From NCBI GenBank assembly GCA_963921255.3, contig CAWUEW020000001.1, positions 1 through 64,000 on the forward strand: DNA of 64,000 nucleotides, in the 5' to 3' direction. This document shows, one piece after another, positions 7,471-16,945 of the stretch (position 1 is its first letter; each line of letters opens with the position of its first letter). Both the position numbers and the translations under genes were made by a program. This stretch comes from JANSYL01 sp963921255. GTDB lineage: Bacteria > Pseudomonadota > Alphaproteobacteria > Rhodobacterales > Rhodobacteraceae. Below the pieces are notes generated by a model. The model saw only the letters and a program-made list of their open reading frames with translations. It had not been told where the DNA came from and did no database searches.

Positions 7471-7511
7471 TGTCTTGGTCCTTTCGAGATCAGTTTCGTG
7501 TTTTTGATCAG

Positions 7512-7555
7512 GGTAACTGATCGGTTACCTTGACTTGGGTAACTGAATGGTTACC
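7512..7555. promoter_or_regulatory. Two tandem operator-like repeats between ABM and TetR genes
   Basis: GGTAAC-N6-GTTACC occurs twice, at 7512-7529 and 7538-7555, with spacers TGATCG and TGAATG and identical arms. The centres are 26 bp apart, and TTGACT lies between them. Two identical palindromes in a divergent promoter strongly suggest the binding site of the TetR protein encoded at 7585-8181. Confidence 0.75.
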
Positions 7556-7584
7556 TTCGGTCAACACTTATTTTCGAGGGCACC

Positions 7585-8181
7585 ATGGCCGGAGCCAAAA
7601 ACTACAACCGGGAAGACCTGCTGGATCTGGCGATCGAGCTGTTTCGCAAGCAGGGCTACAGCGCCACCAGCACGGCAGAACTGGTCGACGCCCTGGGGGT
7701 GAACCGCAAAAGCATGTATGCCGAATTCGGCTCGAAGCAGGAGTTGTTCGAGGCCGCCCTGGACCGCTATTCCGACATTCACCTCTCGCGCGTCCTGGCC
7801 CCGATCGAAGATCCCGACGCCGATGCCGACACGATCCGCAACGCCTTTGTCGGATATGCCTCGGCCATCGACACGCGGTTTCGCGGATTGGGGTGCCTGA
7901 TGGCCAACACGGCCGTCGAACGCGCGGCCCTTGATCCCGGCAGCGCCCGGTTTGTCGACGCTTACCTCGCGCGTCTGCAGCGCGGGTTCCGGCGCGCGTT
8001 GGAAAACGCCAGGACCGCCGGAGAGATCCGCGCCGATGCCGCGCTCGACGACCTCGCCGCGTTTTTCGCAATGTCGGTGGTGGGGGTTTCGGCCCTCATC
8101 CGGGCCAAGGCCACGCCAGACCAAGTGCACGCCGCCTGCCGCGCCGCCACCAGCCTGCTGGACCAAAACGCCCCGGCCTGA
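7585..8181 (+). CDS. TetR/AcrR family transcriptional regulator
   Basis: The 198-residue protein has a TetR helix-turn-helix at about residues 8-52: NREDLLDLAIELFRKQGYSA, then ALGVNRKSMYAEFGSKQELF. The C-terminal region resembles the TetR_C_16-like domain of regulators that control small oxidoreductases. GAGGG precedes the ATG at 7585. The paired palindromes at 7512-7555 suggest that it represses both itself and the divergent ABM gene. The ligand is unknown. Confidence 0.88.
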   Translation: MAGAKNYNREDLLDLAIELFRKQGYSATSTAELVDALGVNRKSMYAEFGSKQELFEAALDRYSDIHLSRVLAPIEDPDADADTIRNAFVGYASAIDTRFRGLGCLMANTAVERAALDPGSARFVDAYLARLQRGFRRALENARTAGEIRADAALDDLAAFFAMSVVGVSALIRAKATPDQVHAACRAATSLLDQNAPA

Positions 8182-8294
8182 CCGCGGACGGCAGGTGTCG
8201 CCAAGGAATCACACGCCAGAACTCCGCGCATTGCCCACCTAGCCACAGGCCCGCTTTTGCCGCACGGTCTCAAAAAAACGCCTGAGGCAAGGCA

Positions 8295-10673
8295 GTGGCA
8301 AAGAATACGAGTAACTCTCCCGGCGCCGACGGGCAGGATTCGATCGGCGGGACCAGTCAGGGTGACAGCTTAACGGGCGGCAATGACAGCGATGTCGTTT
8401 CCGGGGGGTTGGGCGATGACCTTCTGCAGGGCGACCAGGGCATAACGGGCACCTGGTTCTTCGAGACATTCGATTACAATTTCGGATCGTCCGCCGGACA
8501 GGCGTTCGACATGGAAAACGGCACCCAGACGGGCGCTGGCTATGTGTCCGATTTCAACGAAGACACCCTGACCAACACGATGCGCGGCACCGGCGGCAAT
8601 CCGGGCGATTTCGGCATCATCTACACCAGCACCATCAATGTGGTGGCAGGGGGGACCTATACGTTCTCCACCCGGTCCGACGACGGCTCGACCATCCAGA
8701 TCTTCGATGAAAACGGCGTCGCGCTGGACTTCAACAATCAATCGGGCGGCACGCTGCCCTACATGAACAACGACTTCCACCAGGCCGCGACCACGCGGTC
8801 TGGCACGGTCGAACTGGATGCGAACACCACCTACACGATCCAGATCCGATATTGGGAAAATGGCGGGGGCGATGTTCTCAGCGCCAACGTGTCCGGCCCG
8901 GACACGGGCGGGTCAACCGAAAGCCTGTTGACCACCGACATGCTCGGCGATCCTCCTCCGCCCGACTATTCCACCACCGGCACACCCCTGGGCGTTGAAG
9001 GCAATGACACGCTTTACGGCGGCGGCGGCAACGATACGCTTTTGGGCGACGGCGGCGGCGACGTTCTGTTCGGGGACAATGGCGGTGGCGCAGGCGGCGG
9101 ATCGGCCGCTTGGACCTACGAATATTACGATCTGCCAAACGGCGGCTACAGCAACCTTGCCGCCGCGGGGTTCACCCTGAATGGCGGGCGGGACAACAGC
9201 TTTTCGCCCACGACCACGGGCCAGACCAACAGCTTCAATCCATCGGACTACGACACAGGCGACCGGTTCGCCCTGAAATTCACCAGTGAACTGACCGTCA
9301 CCACCGGCGGCACCTACACGTTTTCGACCAGCTCGGATGACGGCAGCAAGCTCTTTGTCAATGGGGTCGAGGTTGTCGACAATGACGGGTTGCAGGCGAC
9401 GGCCACCGAAACGGGCACCATTGGCCTCTCGCCCGGAACCTACGTGGTCGAAATCATCTATTTCGAGAATGCGGGTCAACAGACGCTATCCGCCACCCTT
9501 GCAGGGCCGGACACCGGTGGCCCGGCCACCGATCTGGCGACCTATGGGGCCCTGACCACGCTGGATGTCGAAGGGGACGACCAGCTGTTCGGCGGCGACG
9601 GGGATGACCAACTGTTCGGCGAAGACGGTCAGGACACGCTCGATGGCGGCGCCGACGATGACACGCTGGACGGCGGGCTTGGCGATGACCGCCTGACCGG
9701 CGGGGCCGGCGACGACACGTTCCTCTACGCCGGCGGTGACGGCGCCGACACGATCACCGACTTTAATGTCGGCAACAGCGGCGGCACGGGCGACGGGGAT
9801 CAGACAAACAATGATTTCGTCGACCTCAGCCCGTTCTACAACGACGCCACCCGCGCTGCGGTCAATGCCGCGGGCGGGTCCTTTTCCACCAATCTACAGA
9901 TGCTCCGCGCGGATGCGGCGGATGGCCGGTTGGATGGCCTGATCGACGGGGTCGATTACTCTGCACAGATCGGGGATATCGACCTGTCGCTTGAAGACGG
10001 GTTCGGCAATGCCGTCACCGGCGGCGACCTGACCGAAGACAACACCAACGTCACGTGTTTTGCCGCCGGAACATCCATCCGCACGCTGTTTGGTGAGCGC
10101 CCGATCGAAACCCTGAGCCCCGGGGATTTCATCCTCACCGCCGATGGCGATGCACGCCCGCTTCGGTTGAGCCTGCAATCCCATGTCAGCGCCGCGCAAC
10201 TGGCCGACTGCCCCACCCTGCGCCCGGTTCGCATCCCCGCCGGGGCTCTGGGCAACGGGCTGCCGCGCAACGACCTGTGGGTTTCGCGTCAGCACCGGAT
10301 GCTCGTCCGCTCCAAGGTAGCGCAACGCATGTTCGGCCAGGATGAGGTTCTGGTCGCCGCCATCAAGCTGGTCGGTCATGCCGGGATCGAGGTCGACCTG
10401 CGCGTGAAGACAGTGGACTACTTCCACCTTGTGTTCGCACAGCACGAGGTGATCTTTGCCGATGGTGCGCCAAGCGAAAGCTTCTATCCCGGGCGCGAGG
10501 CCATCAAAGCCCTGCCCGAGGCCGCGCGCGAAGAATTCCAGCGCCTGTTCCCCGATGTCGCGCTGTCGGACGACGCCTGGCCCTTCGCCCGCCCCGTGCC
10601 CAAAGGCAAACACCAGCGGCACCTGATCAAACGGATCAGCACCAATCAAAAGCCTGTCGTGGACGCCGCCTAG
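8295..10673 (+). CDS. Large secreted RTX / PA14-like / Hint-domain protein
   Basis: The 792-residue protein starts at GTG 8295. RTX-type calcium-binding nonapeptides lie at about residues 24-50, 233-265 and 425-475 (for example GGDGDDQLFGEDGQDTLDGG). Two PA14-like segments lie between them, about 50-205 and 273-415, both with YTFSTRSDDGS or YTFSTSSDDGS. A C-terminal Hint domain begins at C588 (CFAAGTSIRTLFGERPIETL), with the SRQHRML block about 80 residues later. Hint domains can self-process; RTX repeats suggest type I secretion without a cleaved signal peptide. The gene is oriented against the flanking ribosomal genes. Confidence 0.85.
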   Translation: MAKNTSNSPGADGQDSIGGTSQGDSLTGGNDSDVVSGGLGDDLLQGDQGITGTWFFETFDYNFGSSAGQAFDMENGTQTGAGYVSDFNEDTLTNTMRGTGGNPGDFGIIYTSTINVVAGGTYTFSTRSDDGSTIQIFDENGVALDFNNQSGGTLPYMNNDFHQAATTRSGTVELDANTTYTIQIRYWENGGGDVLSANVSGPDTGGSTESLLTTDMLGDPPPPDYSTTGTPLGVEGNDTLYGGGGNDTLLGDGGGDVLFGDNGGGAGGGSAAWTYEYYDLPNGGYSNLAAAGFTLNGGRDNSFSPTTTGQTNSFNPSDYDTGDRFALKFTSELTVTTGGTYTFSTSSDDGSKLFVNGVEVVDNDGLQATATETGTIGLSPGTYVVEIIYFENAGQQTLSATLAGPDTGGPATDLATYGALTTLDVEGDDQLFGGDGDDQLFGEDGQDTLDGGADDDTLDGGLGDDRLTGGAGDDTFLYAGGDGADTITDFNVGNSGGTGDGDQTNNDFVDLSPFYNDATRAAVNAAGGSFSTNLQMLRADAADGRLDGLIDGVDYSAQIGDIDLSLEDGFGNAVTGGDLTEDNTNVTCFAAGTSIRTLFGERPIETLSPGDFILTADGDARPLRLSLQSHVSAAQLADCPTLRPVRIPAGALGNGLPRNDLWVSRQHRMLVRSKVAQRMFGQDEVLVAAIKLVGHAGIEVDLRVKTVDYFHLVFAQHEVIFADGAPSESFYPGREAIKALPEAAREEFQRLFPDVALSDDAWPFARPVPKGKHQRHLIKRISTNQKPVVDAA

Positions 10674-10685
10674 GTCGCCGCAACG

Positions 10686-10716
10686 AAAAAGCCCCGCCAA
10701 ACACGGGCGGGGCTTC
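10686..10716. terminator. Bidirectional terminator after rplW and the Hint gene
   Basis: GCCCCGCC (10691-10698) and GGCGGGGC (10706-10713) form an 8-bp stem with a 7-nt loop. The minus strand continues with TTTTT, which fits termination of rpsJ-rplC-rplD-rplW; the plus strand continues with TTCTT. It marks the end of the first S10-operon segment. Confidence 0.85.
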
Positions 10717-10735
10717 TTGCGAACTTCAGGAGGTC

Positions 10736-11032
10736 TTACAGGCCGGTCGACACGTCGATCGTGTTGCCCTCTTCGAGGGTGACATAGGCCTTCTTGACGT
10801 CCTTGCGGGTGCCTTTGATGCCCCGGAAGCGCTTGTTCTTGCCTTTGGTGATGGTCGTGTTCACGGCCTTCACCTTCACACCAAACAGGGTCTCAACGGC
10901 CTCTTTGATCTGCGGCTTGGACGAGTCGATCGCCACTTCGAACACCACTGCGCCATTCTCGGACGCCATGGTGGATTTCTCGGTGATGATCGGCTTGCGG
11001 ATCACGTCGTAATGTTCTGGCTTCACGCTCAT
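10736..11032 (-). CDS. rplW: 50S ribosomal protein L23
   Basis: The 98-residue protein contains YDVIRKPIITEKSTMASENG near the start and the IKEAVETLFGVKVKAVNT segment typical of L23. L23 sits at the tunnel exit and is the docking site for trigger factor and SRP. Its start overlaps the end of rplD by 4 nt. It is the last gene of the rpsJ unit and is followed by a terminator instead of rplB. Confidence 0.97.
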   Translation of the reverse strand: MSVKPEHYDVIRKPIITEKSTMASENGAVVFEVAIDSSKPQIKEAVETLFGVKVKAVNTTITKGKNKRFRGIKGTRKDVKKAYVTLEEGNTIDVSTGL

Positions 11033-11649
11033 TGCAGACGCGCCTCCAACGCTTCGAGACCGGCTTTGGTGATGACCAAGGTGTCCCGTTTCAGGATGTC
11101 ATAGACATTGGCGCCCATCGACGGCAGCACATCGAGACCTTCGATGTTGCGGGCGGCCACGGCGAAGTTTTCGTTCACCTCGGCCCCGTCGATCACCAGC
11201 GCACGCTTCCAGCCCAGATCCTTGACCTGCTTGGCCAGATCGCTGGTCTTCGGCGCATCCATTGCGGCGGCGTCGAGCACAACCAGCTCACCGGCGGCCA
11301 TCTTTGCCGACAGGGCGTGCTTCAGGCCAAGCTGGCGCACTTTCTTCGGCAGGTCATGACCGTGGCTGCGCGGGGTCGGCCCCTTGTAGATACCACCTTT
11401 GCGGAAGATCGGCGCATTGCGGTCGCCGTGGCGGGCGCCACCGGTGCCCTTCTGGCGGTAGATCTTCTTGGTCGAATAGCTGGTTTCGGACCGAGTCTTG
11501 ACCTTGTGGGTGCCAGCCTGCGCCTCGTTGCTCTGCCAACGGACCACGCGGTGCAGAATGTCGGCACGCGGTTCCAGGCCGAAGATGTCTTCACCCAGAT
11601 CGACCGAGCCGGCTTTCTTGCCGTCCAGTTTGATAACGTCGAGTTTCAT
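11029..11649 (-). CDS. rplD: 50S ribosomal protein L4
   Basis: The 206-residue protein has the typical L4 tunnel-loop region RSETSYSTKKIYRQKGTGGA followed by RHGDRNAPIFRKGG. In E. coli, L4 represses its own S10 operon through the leader RNA; whether this holds here is unknown, but a hairpin in the rpsJ leader at 12800-12823 is a possible target. The start codon overlaps the rplC stop codon. Confidence 0.97.
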   Translation of the reverse strand: MKLDVIKLDGKKAGSVDLGEDIFGLEPRADILHRVVRWQSNEAQAGTHKVKTRSETSYSTKKIYRQKGTGGARHGDRNAPIFRKGGIYKGPTPRSHGHDLPKKVRQLGLKHALSAKMAAGELVVLDAAAMDAPKTSDLAKQVKDLGWKRALVIDGAEVNENFAVAARNIEGLDVLPSMGANVYDILKRDTLVITKAGLEALEARLQ

Positions 11650-12386
11650 TATTCCTCACCTCCCTCAGCGGGGGCTTCTTCGGCAGGTGCCTCGGTTGCC
11701 GGAGCTTCGGCCTGACGCAATGCAGCCGGAAGCGGCGCGTTGTCCGGGAACGGCTTCTTGACCGCATCCTTGACCGTCACCCAACCCCCTTTGGAGCCGG
11801 GAACAGCACCTTTGACCATGATCAGGCCACGGTCGGTGTCCGTGCGCACAACCTGCAGGTTCTGCGTGGTGACCTTGGCGGCCCCCATGTGACCGGCCAT
11901 TTTCTTGCCTTTGAAGACGCGGCCGGGATCCTGACACTGACCAGTCGACCCGTGCGAGCGGTGGCTGATCGACACACCGTGCGAGGCGCGCAGACCACCG
12001 AAGTTGTGCCGCTTCATGGCACCCGCAAACCCTTTACCGATCGAGGTGCCCGTGACGTCCACGAACTGACCTTCGAAGTAATGGTCCGCGATAATTTCCT
12101 CACCCACACCGATCAGGTTCTCGGGATCGACCCGGAACTCGGCCAGCGTGCGCTTGGGCTCAACCGATGCCTTGGCGTAGTGGCCCCGCATCGGAGCCGA
12201 CACGCGCTTCACCTTGGCCGTGCCAGCGCCAAGCTGAACGGCGGTGTAGCCATCGGTTTCGGTGGTGCGCTGTGCCACCACCTGCAATTTGTCCAGTTGA
12301 AGAACGGTCACAGGAATCTGCTTGCCGTTTTCCATGAAAAGCCGGGTCATGCCGACCTTTTTCGCGATCACACCAGAGCGCAACAT
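11649..12386 (-). CDS. rplC: 50S ribosomal protein L3
   Basis: The 245-residue protein starts MLRSGVIAKKVGMTRLFMEN and contains the L3 signature FEGQFVDVTGTSIGKGFAGA followed by MKRHNFGG. The ATG at 12384-12386 matches the family; an upstream in-frame extension runs into rpsJ. The C-terminal 35 residues form an Ala/Glu-rich tail (EAPATEAPAEEAPAEGGEE), longer than in E. coli but usual in alphaproteobacteria. Confidence 0.97.
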   Translation of the reverse strand: MLRSGVIAKKVGMTRLFMENGKQIPVTVLQLDKLQVVAQRTTETDGYTAVQLGAGTAKVKRVSAPMRGHYAKASVEPKRTLAEFRVDPENLIGVGEEIIADHYFEGQFVDVTGTSIGKGFAGAMKRHNFGGLRASHGVSISHRSHGSTGQCQDPGRVFKGKKMAGHMGAAKVTTQNLQVVRTDTDRGLIMVKGAVPGSKGGWVTVKDAVKKPFPDNAPLPAALRQAEAPATEAPAEEAPAEGGEE

Positions 12387-12400
12387 ATCCGAAGCCCTCC

Positions 12401-12715
12401 TTAGACCTTGATCTCGACATCCACGCCGGCGGCGAGGTCGAGCTTCATCAACGCATCCACGGTCTGCGGGGTCGGATCGACGATGTCGAGCAGCCGCTTG
12501 TGGGTGCGAATTTCCCACTGGTCGCGCGACTTCTTGTCGACATGCGGACCGCGCAGGACGGTGAATTTTTCGATTTTGTTCGGCAGCGGGATCGGTCCGC
12601 GAACCTGGGCGCCGGTACGTTTGGCGGTGTTTACGATCTCCTGGGTGGAGGCATCGAGAACACGGTAGTCAAACGCCTTCAGGCGAATACGGATGTTCTG
12701 ACTGGCAACGGCCAT
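12401..12715 (-). CDS. rpsJ: 30S ribosomal protein S10
   Basis: The 104-residue protein has the S10 signature AKRTGAQVRGPIPLPNKIEK followed by FTVLRGPHVDKKSRDQWEIR. S10 also acts as NusE in antitermination. It is the first gene of the S10 operon and is separated from the upstream tuf gene by two plus-strand accessory genes. A promoter and a leader hairpin are seen at 12800-12868. Confidence 0.98.
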   Translation of the reverse strand: MAVASQNIRIRLKAFDYRVLDASTQEIVNTAKRTGAQVRGPIPLPNKIEKFTVLRGPHVDKKSRDQWEIRTHKRLLDIVDPTPQTVDALMKLDLAAGVDVEIKV

Positions 12716-12799
12716 ATGTGCATCCCTTATCTTGGGATTTTAACGGATTGGACGAAGGCCGCTCATCGACCCCCCTCTTCGCGTCAAGTGGCGGAACAT

Positions 12800-12823
12800 A
12801 AAAAGGGCACGCGCGGCGCACCC
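12800..12823 (-). promoter_or_regulatory. Candidate attenuator hairpin in the rpsJ leader
   Basis: In minus-strand RNA, GGGUGCGC and GCGUGCCC pair over 8 bp, including a U-G and a G-U pair, around a 3-nt loop, followed directly by UUUUU. The G-U pairs exist only in minus-strand RNA, so the structure belongs to the rpsJ leader. It starts about 10 nt after the predicted transcription start and lies 85-108 nt upstream of rpsJ. Confidence 0.5.
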
Positions 12824-12839
12824 TTCGTTCCGTTGCGCG

Positions 12840-12868
12840 CGTATAGGCGGAGTCGGAGGGCGTGACAA
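12840..12868 (-). promoter_or_regulatory. Candidate sigma-70 promoter of the rpsJ operon
   Basis: On the minus strand TTGTCA (12863-12868) and TATACG (12840-12845) are separated by exactly 17 nt. The predicted start is near 12833, about 118 nt before rpsJ. No gene is visible in 12716-12976 apart from this promoter and leader. Confidence 0.65.
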
Positions 12869-12976
12869 GGGGGTTTTGTTCCTTGCGGGGCGCTCGGAGA
12901 CGAGACCACCCTTCTTGCGTGCATTGCGCCGCGCCGCCACAGTCCATCCACGACCGTCAACCGAGGCGCCCCAACC

Positions 12977-14149
12977 ATGTTGAACATTGATCAGATCCGT
13001 AAGGACACACCCGGCGTCGGGCGCGGCACCCATCTATTGGCCTGTGGCTCGGCGCTGATGCCACAGCCCGTCGTGGACGCCGTGATCCGCCACACCGAAC
13101 TCGAGGCGCAGATCGGTGGCTATGAGGCGCTGGCCCAGCAGGCCGACGCTCTGGCCAAGGTCTACACATCCGTCGCCCGCCATATCGGCGCGCATCCCGA
13201 CGAAATCGCCCTGATGGAAAATGCGACCGTCGCGTGGTGCCACGCGTTCTACGCGCTTCCCCTGAAGGCGGGCGCACGCATCCTGACCTGCGAAGCGGAA
13301 TACGCAGCCAACTACGTCGCCTTCCTCCAGCGGGCCAAACGCGAAGACCTGAAGATCGAGGTCATCCCCTCCGACGACAGCGGCGCGCTGGATCTCAATG
13401 CCTTGGATCAGATGATGGGCCCCGATGTCGGTCTGATCGCCATCACATGGGTGCCCACCAATGGCGGCCTGGTGAACCCCGCAGCTGCGGTTGGACAGAT
13501 CGCCAAGGCCCATGGCGTGCCGTATCTGCTGGATGCCTGTCAGGCGGCCGGGCAGATGCGCATCGATGTGACCGAGCTTGGCTGTGATTTCCTGTCCGCG
13601 ACAGGGCGGAAATTTCTGCGCGGCCCGCGGGGCACTGGGTTCCTCTATGTGTCCGCCCCTTGGGTCGCACGGCTGGAGCCTGCGATGATCGACCATTTCG
13701 GCGCCCCTTGGGTGGCCCGCGACCGCTATGACCTGCGCCCCGATGCCCGTCGCTTTGAAACCTGGGAAAACTCTTATGCCTTGCGGGCGGGGTTGGGCGC
13801 AGCCATCGACTATGCCGACCAAATCGGGATCGATCAGATTCACGACCGGGTCATGTCTCTGGCCAACGCCACGCGGGCGGGCCTGTCTGATCTGCCTGGC
13901 GTTCTCGTGCGCGATCTTGGCCAGACGCCCTGCGGCATTGTCAGCTTCTCCGTCGACGGCCACGCGGCCGAACACCTCGTGAAACAGATGGCCGAGGCCG
14001 GGTTTGCAATCGGGGCGTCCGGGCCGTCCAGCACGCGGATCGACGCCGAACGCCGCAACCTGCCGACCCTCCTGCGCATCGCGCCCCACTATTACAACAC
14101 CGAGGACGAGATCGCGGCCGGCATCGGCGGCCTCGGCGCCCTTCTCTGA
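12977..14149 (+). CDS. Class V aminotransferase-fold PLP enzyme
   Basis: The 390-residue protein has the class V fold-type I layout. EIALMENATVAWCHAFYAL sits in the phosphate-binding region, PYLLDACQAAGQMRIDV contains the PLP-contacting Asp and Gln, and SATGRKFLRGPRGTGFLYV carries the Schiff-base lysine K212. This family includes cysteine desulfurases, isopenicillin N epimerase-like enzymes and the ergothioneine lyase EgtE; no neighbouring egt, nif or suf gene points to one of these. It starts 14 bp after an apparently gene-free region and is divergent from rpsJ. Confidence 0.85.
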   Translation: MLNIDQIRKDTPGVGRGTHLLACGSALMPQPVVDAVIRHTELEAQIGGYEALAQQADALAKVYTSVARHIGAHPDEIALMENATVAWCHAFYALPLKAGARILTCEAEYAANYVAFLQRAKREDLKIEVIPSDDSGALDLNALDQMMGPDVGLIAITWVPTNGGLVNPAAAVGQIAKAHGVPYLLDACQAAGQMRIDVTELGCDFLSATGRKFLRGPRGTGFLYVSAPWVARLEPAMIDHFGAPWVARDRYDLRPDARRFETWENSYALRAGLGAAIDYADQIGIDQIHDRVMSLANATRAGLSDLPGVLVRDLGQTPCGIVSFSVDGHAAEHLVKQMAEAGFAIGASGPSSTRIDAERRNLPTLLRIAPHYYNTEDEIAAGIGGLGALL

Positions 14150-14227
14150 GCCACCGCGCATTAGGCCGAGAGTCAAACAGCCGGTCCGCCAAATAAGACT
14201 CCGCGTCACCGACAGACCCAGGTCCGG

Positions 14228-14261
14228 TAATTGACATGAATCAATTTGCTTTTGTCAATTA
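14228..14261. promoter_or_regulatory. Inverted repeat overlapping a TTGACA element
   Basis: TAATTGACA (14228-14236) and TGTCAATTA (14253-14261) form a perfect 9-bp inverted repeat with a 16-nt spacer. The left arm contains a consensus TTGACA -35 hexamer. The repeat lies 42 bp before the start of the cysteine-repeat protein gene and may be an operator; no cognate regulator is adjacent. Confidence 0.45.
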
Positions 14262-14302
14262 TTGTTAGTGTTCCCCATCTGTATTGCCGTGGGAGGGTGA
14301 AC

Positions 14303-15289
14303 ATGCAGATCCAAAGACAATCAAACGTCATCTTGCGGGTGCTCGCGCTTGTCGCGCTTGCGGCCGCCGGGGCCAACCTGATCGGGGCCGCCTCGGCCCA
14401 AATGAACCCGTGCCCCTACACCAATGATGGCGATTGCGATGAACCCAACGGGCTTGGGTACTGCGATTGGGGCACCGATACCGTCGATTGCTCGAACCCG
14501 AATTCAAAATTCGGGACGGGAAGCGGCTATTCCGCCAACACGCCAAGCTCCGGATCCACCACCGCGTCCAGCGATGATGGGCTGCACAATCCGTGTCCTT
14601 ACACCAATGACGGGGATTGTGATGAACCCAACGGCTTGAATCTCTGCGCTTGGGGCACCGACACCGCAGATTGTTCGAACCCGAATTCCAACTTTGGCAG
14701 CGGCAGCGGCCACGGCAGCGGCGCTCCGGGTTCGGGCGGCAACACCGCATCCAGCGACACCGGACTGCACAATCCGTGTCCTTACACCAATGATGGCGAT
14801 TGCGACGAACCAAACGGATTGAATTTCTGCGCTTGGGGCACGGACACCGCAGATTGTTCGAACCCGAATTCCAACTTTGGCAGCGGCAGCGGCTATGCGG
14901 GCGGGTCCACCCCGAACACACCTGCGTCTGGCGGAGTTCCGGAACACCAGGTCGCCCGGGCCGAAATCACGCAAAGCTGCGTGCCAAGCCCCGCCGTCAT
15001 CACGGTGCCTGCCGGCGGCAATGCCAACAGCTTTGCCGTGCGGTATGGCTCGGTGCGCTTCGGCCGCAACTGCCAATATGGCAATGCGTTGGATCGTGGT
15101 GGGATTTCCATCACGGGCGAATGGGGGGACCCGATCCTCTCGATCTCCTGGGGGCGGGGCACAGAGCCCAGTGAGGCGGACCGAATGCGCTTGGTGCAAC
15201 TGACCCTTCCGGCCGGAACCTATCGGTTCTACGTGAGCGGCGGCGCCAATGCCCTGGCCGAACTGTCGTATTGGGTCACCGGGCCGTAG
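14303..15289 (+). CDS. Secreted protein with three 61-residue cysteine repeats
   Basis: The 328-residue protein has a signal peptide (about 1-33, ending AASAQ). Three tandem repeats start at residues 35, 96 and 157, each exactly 61 residues (183 nt). Each has C-x7-C-x8-C-x8-C with NDGDCDEPNGL and WGTDT-x-DC, resembling LNR-like or calcium-binding disulfide modules; the links between them are Gly/Ser/Thr-rich. A C-terminal domain of about 100 residues is beta-rich (AEITQSCVPSP to ELSYWVTGP). GGAGGG precedes the ATG at 14303. The function is unknown; it is likely periplasmic or extracellular. Confidence 0.8.
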   Translation: MQIQRQSNVILRVLALVALAAAGANLIGAASAQMNPCPYTNDGDCDEPNGLGYCDWGTDTVDCSNPNSKFGTGSGYSANTPSSGSTTASSDDGLHNPCPYTNDGDCDEPNGLNLCAWGTDTADCSNPNSNFGSGSGHGSGAPGSGGNTASSDTGLHNPCPYTNDGDCDEPNGLNFCAWGTDTADCSNPNSNFGSGSGYAGGSTPNTPASGGVPEHQVARAEITQSCVPSPAVITVPAGGNANSFAVRYGSVRFGRNCQYGNALDRGGISITGEWGDPILSISWGRGTEPSEADRMRLVQLTLPAGTYRFYVSGGANALAELSYWVTGP

Positions 15290-15459
15290 CGCGTCCGGCA
15301 TCGCCCCCCCGGTGTCCCGCCTTTCTGTGGTTTGGGCGTGGTTAAGGATTGGTTTCTGGTTTGGGATGTGGGTTTGGGATCAGGGGGTTGGGTCTGTGCT
15401 CAGGTGTGAGCAGGCCGGGGACCGGGGTGGTTTGGGCGGCTGGCCTGGGGGGCAGGCCT

Positions 15460-15571
15460 AAAAAAAGCCCCGCGCGGGGCGGGGCCGGGTCTGGCAGGTC
15501 CGGGCGGGGGGATCGGCCCGGCCTGCGGGGGGATCGGCCCAATCAAAAAAGCCGCCCCGGTTCGGAGCGGC
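15460..15571 (-). terminator. Tandem terminators downstream of the first tuf gene
   Basis: On the minus strand a GCCGCUCC/GGGGCGGC stem (15551-15571, one U-G pair) is followed by six U (15545-15550). About 70 bp further, GCCCCGCGCGGGGC (15467-15480) is followed by seven U (15460-15466). The 405-bp stretch 15290-15694 otherwise holds no gene; its central part contains a short GGGGGATCGGCCC repeat. Confidence 0.85.
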
Positions 15572-15694
15572 CTTCTGATGTCTTCAGTCCGGGCGTGGTG
15601 CCCAGTCAGTCACCGGGGCCTGTTGGCCCCACACCTGGCTTTCGGCAGATTGGCCCGAGGGCCAATCGCCTGCCGCTCGGCGGCGTAGCCGCCG

Positions 15695-16870
<1,176 letters not shown>

Positions 16871-16945
16871 CATGGCCTCCTTGAAGTGGATGCCGGGCCT
16901 TGGGCCCGGGCTACGGTTGGGGCGGGCGGCGTCACCGCCCCGCCG

